Below, piece by piece: positions 58,683 through 64,000 of a stretch of 64,000 bases of DNA. The translations under genes were made by a program, and so were the position numbers. A model generated the notes under the pieces. It was not told where the DNA came from, made no database searches, and saw only the letters and a list, made by a program, of their open reading frames with translations. Source of the stretch: Synechococcus sp. WH 8020 (lineage in GTDB: Bacteria; Cyanobacteriota; Cyanobacteriia; PCC-6307; Cyanobiaceae); the NCBI RefSeq assembly GCF_001040845.1, contig NZ_CP011941.1, positions 1,249,676-1,313,675 on the forward strand. The letters run 5' to 3'. Within the stretch, counting starts at the first letter, position 1. Each line of letters opens with the position of its first letter.

Positions 58683-59497
58683 CATCTGCTGCCGATCCAT
58701 TCCGCCAGCCCGACAACCTGTTTAACACCCTTGAGCATTGGACATGGGTGGGCTGCTACGGCGGTTATTACCTCACCTCAGACGCGATACAGGCCGCCGG
58801 GTTCGAACATGGTTTTTTCACCCGTCTTTGGCACAACCGCGGGCCGGATTCCTTAGCGGCCTATCTCTCTGCCGGAGTCAGTGTCCATCGCCCCCAACAA
58901 GTTCACGGCAACCGAGTTCTCAATGCTGGAGAAGCCATCGGTTCTCCATGGCCTGATGCCGACGGTCTCGTCAGCGACCGGGGTGGGCAAAGCCTCTGGG
59001 TTTGCGGCGCCGATTGCACCCCTGTTCTTCTTGCAGACCCCACCAGCGGCCACGTAGCTGCTTGTCATGCAGGCTGGCGAGGGGTCGCCAGTGGGATTCT
59101 TCCTGCTGCAATCCGCCGTTTAGCAACGCGAGGAGCTAAGCCGGAGCACCTGATTGTGGCCCTTGGTCCAGCGGTCAGTGGGGCTCTCTATCAGGTACAG
59201 ATCAACGTGGCAGAACAGGTAGGACAGGCTCTCCATTCCGATCGATCTCTGCAGCTCAACGAAATGGAATCCCTGGGCATTCTTCTTCCCGATCCAGACC
59301 TGAACAAGTGTCGCCTCGATATTCGTCTTGCCGCCCGTGAACAGTTGCATCACTGCGGGGTTCCAGATCAACAGATCAGTCTTTGCCCTCTCTGCACCGT
59401 TTCAGAGCCGAGTCTGTTCCACTCCTGGCGTCGCGATCAGGTGAAAGCCGTGCAGTGGAGCGGAATCGTTGGTCAAGCCGTGGACTCCTCAAAGTGA
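58679..59497 (+). CDS. YfiH/PgeF family (multicopper-oxidase-like) protein
   Basis: 272 residues from ATG 58679. It has QQVHGNRVL (metal-binding His), CGADCTPVLLADPTSGHVAACHAGWRG (catalytic Cys, His), and VALGPAVSGALYQV. Members of this family hydrolyse adenosine or act in cell-wall quality control. Its 3' end overlaps the flavoprotein on the opposite strand by 9 bases. Confidence 0.87.
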   Translation: MTSAADPFRQPDNLFNTLEHWTWVGCYGGYYLTSDAIQAAGFEHGFFTRLWHNRGPDSLAAYLSAGVSVHRPQQVHGNRVLNAGEAIGSPWPDADGLVSDRGGQSLWVCGADCTPVLLADPTSGHVAACHAGWRGVASGILPAAIRRLATRGAKPEHLIVALGPAVSGALYQVQINVAEQVGQALHSDRSLQLNEMESLGILLPDPDLNKCRLDIRLAAREQLHHCGVPDQQISLCPLCTVSEPSLFHSWRRDQVKAVQWSGIVGQAVDSSK

Positions 59498-61156
59498 GGA
59501 ACCCAGTCGCAAGCCCACAGCCTCTGCCACGCGAATTCCATCAATCGCTGCAGACAGGATCCCACCCGCGTAGCCAGCCCCCTCGCCAGCCGGTGTCAGA
59601 CCTACCGTATTGATCGACTCGAAGTCGTCGTCGCGGGGAATCCGCAGGGGAGACGATGTGCGTGTTTCCACTGCTGTTAACAGCGCATCGGGATGGTCAT
59701 ATCCGTTGATGCGACGTGCAAAATGAGGCAAGGCCTCTTTCAATGCCGCCACCATTGGCATCGGAAGAAGGCTGCCTAAATCACTCGGTGACACACCAGG
59801 CTGATAAGAAGCGCCGATTGCTCCGAGTTCTGTTGTGGGACGTCCGGCCAAGAAGTCCTGGAGCCGCTGCACCGGAGCGCTGTAATCAGCCCCCCCGAGA
59901 ACAAACGCTTTGTGTTCCAGCGCACGCTGGAAAGCAAGACCGGCCAAGGGATCCCCCGGCCAGGCGGCATAGGCCGCTAAGTCGTCTTCATCCACAGGAA
60001 CAACCAATGCGGCGTTGGCATTGCGCTCATTGCGCGAATGCTGGCTCATGCCGTTGGTGACGACCCGACCCTTCTCAGAGGTCGCTCCAACCACCAATCC
60101 GCCAGGGCACATGCAAAAGCTGTAAACACAGCGACCATTTTCAGCGTGGTGAACGAGCTTGTATTCCGCCGCTCCGAGGAGTGGATGACCGGCGTTCTGC
60201 CCCCAGCGAGCTTGATCGACCAAAACCTGGGGATGCTCGATGCGAAAGCCAACCGCAAACGGCTTGGCTTCAAGAGCAACTCCCGCCTGCTGGAGCATCT
60301 GAAAGCTATCTCGCGCTGAATGCCCTGGAGCCAAGACCACCTGACGACAAGCCAAAGCACTCCCATCCGACAAGGACAGTCCAACCACTCGCTGGGACTT
60401 ACCTGAAGCATGAGGACCATTGCAGGGTTCCAGCAGGAGTTGATCAACCCGACTGCCGAAACGAACCTCTCCGCCAAGAGCCTCGATTTTGGCCCGCAGC
60501 CCCCTCACCACCGTGGCCAATTTGAAGGTTCCGATATGGGGTCGATGCTCCGTAAGAATCTCGCGATTCGCTCCACAGGCCACCAGTTCCTCCAGAACTT
60601 TGCAGCCGTAATGGTCAGGATCACTGACCTGGCTGTATAGCTTCCCATCCGAGAAAGTTCCGGCACCGCCCTCGCCGAACTGGGCATTGGATTCGGGATT
60701 GAACTCAGCCGTTCGGCGCCAAAATCCAAATGTATCGGCTGTTCGCTGTTTCACTGGCTGTCCCCGTTCCAGCAACAACGGACGGAACCCCATCTGAGCC
60801 AGAAGAAGAGCGGCAAAATAACCACAGGGGCCAGCTCCAACCACCACAGGCCGCTGCTCGGAATGTCCGCCAATCCCTTCCGGAGCCTGCGCTACAAATT
60901 TGTAGTGGGTGTCTGGGGTCGGACGAAGTCTTCGATCGCCGTGCCTTCGGCGCATCAAAGTCGCTTCGCCATCCACTGCTACATCCACGGAATAAATCAG
61001 CTGAATGCGGTCGCGGCGACGGGCATCCACACTCCGCTTCACCAACTGACAGTGAAGGAGACGCGCCGGTGGAATCTTCAGGCAACGCAGAACCGCCTGC
61101 TCGAGATCATCAGGGCCGTGATCCAAAGGAAGACGCAGCTCACTAAGTCGCAACAC
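59489..61156 (-). CDS. COG2509-type FAD-dependent dehydrogenase
   Basis: 555 residues. The FAD fold VVVGAGPCGYFAALLLAQMG lies near residue 105 after an N-terminal domain with charged and basic residues (LIYSVDVAVDGEATLMRRRH), which is typical of this family. The C-terminus has NTVGLTPAGEGAGYAGGILS for FAD. The start is a GTG at 61156. Substrate not established; the family is widespread but uncharacterised. Confidence 0.85.
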   Translation of the reverse strand: MLRLSELRLPLDHGPDDLEQAVLRCLKIPPARLLHCQLVKRSVDARRRDRIQLIYSVDVAVDGEATLMRRRHGDRRLRPTPDTHYKFVAQAPEGIGGHSEQRPVVVGAGPCGYFAALLLAQMGFRPLLLERGQPVKQRTADTFGFWRRTAEFNPESNAQFGEGGAGTFSDGKLYSQVSDPDHYGCKVLEELVACGANREILTEHRPHIGTFKLATVVRGLRAKIEALGGEVRFGSRVDQLLLEPCNGPHASGKSQRVVGLSLSDGSALACRQVVLAPGHSARDSFQMLQQAGVALEAKPFAVGFRIEHPQVLVDQARWGQNAGHPLLGAAEYKLVHHAENGRCVYSFCMCPGGLVVGATSEKGRVVTNGMSQHSRNERNANAALVVPVDEDDLAAYAAWPGDPLAGLAFQRALEHKAFVLGGADYSAPVQRLQDFLAGRPTTELGAIGASYQPGVSPSDLGSLLPMPMVAALKEALPHFARRINGYDHPDALLTAVETRTSSPLRIPRDDDFESINTVGLTPAGEGAGYAGGILSAAIDGIRVAEAVGLRLGSSL

Positions 61157-61195
61157 CGGCTTGAAAAACTCCCCTCACTGACTCCTTGTCAAAAC

Positions 61196-61414
61196 TTAGG
61201 AAGATGAATCCGTTTCGTCCTCTTTCATCTCAGGATTTGTTGATGGAATCAACAGAGCGAACAAACCTGCAGCCAAAAGCAACCCTCCAAGTCCAAGGGC
61301 GAGGGGTTGATTGTCGCCTGGAACATCACCCCAGACCGCCGTACTAAAAAACGCAGCGGATAGAAGCAAACAGGGCACCATCACGATGCCAGCCGCGAAG
61401 CGATTTTTTTCCAT
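61196..61414 (-). CDS. Small membrane protein downstream of the nuclease-like gene
   Basis: 72 residues from ATG 61414. Two membrane helices (FAAGIVMVPCLLLSAAFF and LALGLGGLLLAAGLFALLIP) and an acidic tail (EMKEDETDSSS). It follows the nuclease-like gene with one base between stop and start, so it is the third member of the ilvB transcript. Unknown. Confidence 0.65.
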   Translation of the reverse strand: MEKNRFAAGIVMVPCLLLSAAFFSTAVWGDVPGDNQPLALGLGGLLLAAGLFALLIPSTNPEMKEDETDSSS

Positions 61415-61415
61415 C

Positions 61416-61844
61416 TCAGCCTGCAGTGCAACTTTGTGTGGCCAAACCGTTTGAGACCAGGGACATCCCAAGGTCCTGATCGGCATCTAGAGGGGTAACG
61501 CGAGCAATCAAAACACCCTCTTCATTTCCCTCTGGACGAAGGTTCACGCGTTTGCGTCGAGGCACTGCTTTTTTCAAAAGATCAACGGCAGCCTCTTCAT
61601 CGACAGGATCGACTGCAATACATGCCAAACGAACGCTGTAATTGCGATTGCGATCTCCGATCTGAAGAAGAGTGGAGGAACGCACTTGCAACACTTCTGC
61701 TGCCATGGATGGCAATGGTGAAGCCACCATCACCACCAACAAAATCAGAAGACTGGAGCAACAACGAATCAGAGCTCCGCTCTGCAAACGAGACAAAAAC
61801 GGTGATCGCAGGATGTGATGGTGAAGCAGTCCAGATGTGTTCAT
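61416..61844 (-). CDS. SNase-like secreted protein, degenerate active site
   Basis: 142 residues with a membrane segment (CCSSLLILLVVMVASPLP) followed by an SNase-like OB fold (VRLACIAVDPVDEEAAVDLL and LARVTPLDADQDLGMSLV). Staphylococcal nuclease requires arginine and glutamate residues around GIDxPE and the DRYGR motif; here the first is AVDPVDE and the second is NEEGVLIARV, so the catalytic set looks incomplete. Overlaps the ilvB stop by four bases. Role unknown. Confidence 0.65.
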   Translation of the reverse strand: MNTSGLLHHHILRSPFLSRLQSGALIRCCSSLLILLVVMVASPLPSMAAEVLQVRSSTLLQIGDRNRNYSVRLACIAVDPVDEEAAVDLLKKAVPRRKRVNLRPEGNEEGVLIARVTPLDADQDLGMSLVSNGLATQSCTAG

Positions 61845-63622
61845 CTGCAGTCCTGGGCCAACTCTGGATGGGAGGGAAGACCCACCATCTGTGCATTGCT
61901 GGCACCTGGTGGAACCATCGGATAACAGTTTTCACCGCGTCTGACGTGAACATCAATCAGGGTCGGACGCGGTGACGCGAAGGCCTCACTGAGCTTGCTG
62001 TGCAGATCATCTCGTTCAGTGATCTTGACTCCATCAACCCCAAAAGCCCTGGCTAATGCACTGAAATCAGGCATGCCATTGAGCATGTCGGATGCAGAGT
62101 ATCTCTCCTCATAAAAGCTTTCTTGCCACTGCCGAACCATTCCCTGCCAGTGGTTATTCACAATCACAACTTTCACTGGAAGTGAATACTGAGCCAGTGT
62201 TCCGAGTTCCTGAATATTCATCAGGATGCTGGCATCACCAGCAATACAAACCACTTTCTGATCAGGGAATGCCACCTGTGCCCCAAGAGCCGCTGGCATT
62301 CCAAAACCCATGGTTCCAAGTCCTGCGCTGCTGATCCAACAACGCGGCCCGTTGCGCAAGTACTGCGCAGCCCACATCTGATGTTGGCCTACATCGGTGG
62401 TGATGATCGCGTCACTGGCGAGATCCCGGACAGCCAACAGCACTTCTTGCGGAAAGATCGCTCCTTCCTTGGCAGGGATGGTGAGCGGATAAAGCTCCTT
62501 CCAGGTGTTGATTTGTTCCAACCAAGATGAGGTCGTCAACTCGGCGGAATGCGGGAAACTCTGATCGACAAGTTGAGCAAGACTTAAACCCACATCACCC
62601 AGCACGACCACATCGGGGCGCCTGTTCTTACCAACCTCCGCAGGATCAATCTCAAAATGAATGACCTTGGCCTTGGGAGCAAACGTGTCCAGCTTGCCTG
62701 TCACGCGGTCATCAAAACGAGCACCAACGGCGATCAATAGATCGCAGTCTGTGACTGCAAAGTTGGCATATGCCGTGCCATGCATCCCCAACATGCCCAA
62801 GGCGAGTGGATGATTCTCGTCAAAAGCTCCCTTCCCCATCAGGGTGGTGGTCACAGGGATCTGGAAGCGCTCAGCCAAGACTTGAACGCTGTCGTGGGCA
62901 CCTGCGCTGACCGCGCCACCCCCGACGTAAAGAAGGGGACGACTCGAGGCTTGAATCAACTCAAGAGCATCTGCCACCGCCTGAACCGAAGGCTTGGCCG
63001 GCTGCCTGAACCCAGGCGGGTGGATCGAGCCCGGTTGCACTGGGACGTAATCAAATTCTTCTTGCCCTACATCTTTGGGGATATCAATCAGCACAGGGCC
63101 AGGGCGTCCTGACGCAGCGATCAGGAAGGCTTGAGCCACCACTGAAGCAAGATCTGCTGGGTCACGAACCACCCAGGAGTGCTTCACGATTGGCAACGTG
63201 ATGCCGAAAATATCTGTTTCCTGAAAAGCATCAGTACCAATAGCCGGTCTAGGGACTTGCCCTGTAATGACCACCATTGGCACAGAATCCATTTGGGCCG
63301 TGGCAATGCCCGTGACCAAGTTGGTGGCACCAGGTCCAGACGTTCCGAAACAGACGCCAACCCGACCAGTGGCGCGGGCATAGGCATCGGCCGCATGGGT
63401 GCCGCCCTGCTCATGACGCACCAAAATGTGCTTCAGCCATCCTTCGCTCTCAGCGATATGCAGAGCGTCATAGATCGGCAGGATCGCACCGCCCGGATAG
63501 CCAAAAATGGTGTCGACCCCATGGAGCCTGAGGGCATTCATCAAGGCATGGGCGCCGGTGATACGGCGTTGACCATTCCAATCCAATGCATCCGCGGCCG
63601 TGGGAACGGATGTCAGGGTCAC
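61841..63622 (-). CDS. ilvB: Acetolactate synthase large subunit
   Basis: 593 residues of the thiamine-diphosphate family. The N-terminal GYPGGAILPIYDAL, the active Glu in HEQGGTHAADAYARATG, the FAD-binding RFDDRVTGKLDTF and the ThDP-binding CIAGDASILMNIQEL-NN motif are all present. First step of valine, leucine and isoleucine synthesis; the regulatory subunit ilvN is not here. It precedes the nuclease-like gene by an overlap. Confidence 0.95.
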   Translation of the reverse strand: MTLTSVPTAADALDWNGQRRITGAHALMNALRLHGVDTIFGYPGGAILPIYDALHIAESEGWLKHILVRHEQGGTHAADAYARATGRVGVCFGTSGPGATNLVTGIATAQMDSVPMVVITGQVPRPAIGTDAFQETDIFGITLPIVKHSWVVRDPADLASVVAQAFLIAASGRPGPVLIDIPKDVGQEEFDYVPVQPGSIHPPGFRQPAKPSVQAVADALELIQASSRPLLYVGGGAVSAGAHDSVQVLAERFQIPVTTTLMGKGAFDENHPLALGMLGMHGTAYANFAVTDCDLLIAVGARFDDRVTGKLDTFAPKAKVIHFEIDPAEVGKNRRPDVVVLGDVGLSLAQLVDQSFPHSAELTTSSWLEQINTWKELYPLTIPAKEGAIFPQEVLLAVRDLASDAIITTDVGQHQMWAAQYLRNGPRCWISSAGLGTMGFGMPAALGAQVAFPDQKVVCIAGDASILMNIQELGTLAQYSLPVKVVIVNNHWQGMVRQWQESFYEERYSASDMLNGMPDFSALARAFGVDGVKITERDDLHSKLSEAFASPRPTLIDVHVRRGENCYPMVPPGASNAQMVGLPSHPELAQDCR

Positions 63623-63682
63623 GGCTGCCTCACAGGGATCTGACCCTAAAGATTAAGTGGCCATCTGGCCAATTGGCACTGT

Positions 63683-64000
63683 TTAAAGCAAACCAACAGC
63701 ATGCAGTGGGCCATGGCCGCTGATCAGCTCGAGAAGGAATGCGAAAAAACCAATCATTGCCAAGCGTCCATTCCACACTTCTGAGCTGTTGTTCCAACCC
63801 CACTCCCACTTCTCCTGGGGGTAGAGCTTCACCGTGGTGGGAAGTTCGGCCGCCTGATCGAGATTCACTTCAGGACCCTCAAGGCTGGAGACGACTAAAT
63901 CAGCCAATCCGGCAATGAAGGGCGGATAGGTGTCCAAAGCCCGAACGCGTCGGAAATTCACAACACCTGACTCGGTTGCGAGCTCGCGGTATTCGATGTC
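63683..64000 (-). CDS. hemH: Ferrochelatase, C-terminal part with chlorophyll-binding tail
   Basis: The frame is open to the right edge; 105 residues are visible. It reads [11 protein letters not shown], then [20 protein letters not shown], which matches the end of the ferrochelatase core, then a linker and a C-terminal segment [20 protein letters not shown]. The last is a chlorophyll-binding (CAB, Hlip-like) helix as in cyanobacterial ferrochelatase. The tail is thought to regulate activity. The N-terminal catalytic region lies outside. Confidence 0.9.
   Translation of the reverse strand, partial: DIEYRELATESGVVNFRRVRALDTYPPFIAGLADLVVSSLEGPEVNLDQAAELPTTVKLYPQEKWEWGWNNSSEVWNGRLAMIGFFAFLLELISGHGPLHAVGLL

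Overview
The window is chromosomal DNA of a marine picocyanobacterium, most likely a marine Synechococcus (alpha-cyanobacterium). The evidence is a complete alpha-carboxysome locus with Form IA RuBisCO (csoS1-cbbL-cbbS-csoS2-csoSCA-csoS4A-csoS4B-csoS1E, plus csoS1D), the NDH-1 CO2-uptake genes ndhF4-ndhD4-chpX, oxygenic-phototroph genes (psaM, chlN/B/L, light-dependent POR, crr6, a Tab2-like gene, ferrochelatase with a C-terminal chlorophyll-binding tail) and the cyanobacterial alkane genes aar and ado. I see no rRNA, tRNA, CRISPR array, insertion sequence or prophage. The strain is not identified.

Layout. 1-6.3 kb: the end of a Ca2+/cation antiporter, then an operon of two DUF2231 membrane proteins and an alternative terminal oxidase (ctaC-ctaD-ctaE) whose subunit II has lost the CuA ligands, followed by a GMC-type flavoprotein. 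6.3-18.9 kb: housekeeping genes (glutathione reductase, a ParB-like protein, dnaA, a DegP/HtrA lipoprotein protease, two DUF2064/glycosyltransferase genes, a GNAT enzyme, an alpha/beta hydrolase, an ABC exporter, hisG, gloB, a futC-like ATPase, ridA). 18.9-20.0 kb: cbbX and an acRAF-like gene, which are accessory genes for RuBisCO. 20.0-24.5 kb: a visibly AT-rich stretch with flavodoxin, an unusual thioredoxin-reductase-like flavoprotein, a hydrolase and a [2Fe-2S] ferredoxin, looking like an accessory low-iron or redox insert. 24.5-39 kb: the carbon-concentrating region, transcribed leftward from csoS1 through chpX, with rdgB, csoS1D and a small HTH-like gene on its upstream side.

39-47 kb: protochlorophyllide reduction (chlN-chlB-chlL meeting POR tail to tail), psaM, and a tight crr6 / mini-lipoprotein / PiT-like membrane protein operon. 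47-51 kb: a TauE/SafE exporter and a lipoate ligase with overlapping start codons, a site-2 protease with a CBS region, and trpF. 51-55.5 kb: a leftward group ado, aar, accA, SDR, folE (alkane and fatty-acid metabolism plus GTP cyclohydrolase). 55.5-64 kb: a creatininase-family gene, an S1-domain protein, a Tab2 family gene, a multicopper-oxidase-like (YfiH) gene, a COG2509 flavoprotein, an ilvB operon and the end of hemH.

How it fits together. CO2 is taken up by the NdhD4/F4/ChpX complex, converted to bicarbonate, and reconverted inside the carboxysome by CsoSCA next to RuBisCO held by CsoS2. CbbX and acRAF probably activate or assemble RuBisCO. The points I find most worth a second look are the CsoS2-like RuBisCO-binding repeat inside CsoSCA, the VTG motif at the CsoS1D N-terminus, the stem-loops punctuating the carboxysome operon, the flavodoxin/ferredoxin/TrxR-like island, and the hidden 42-residue lipoprotein between crr6 and a PiT-like transporter.
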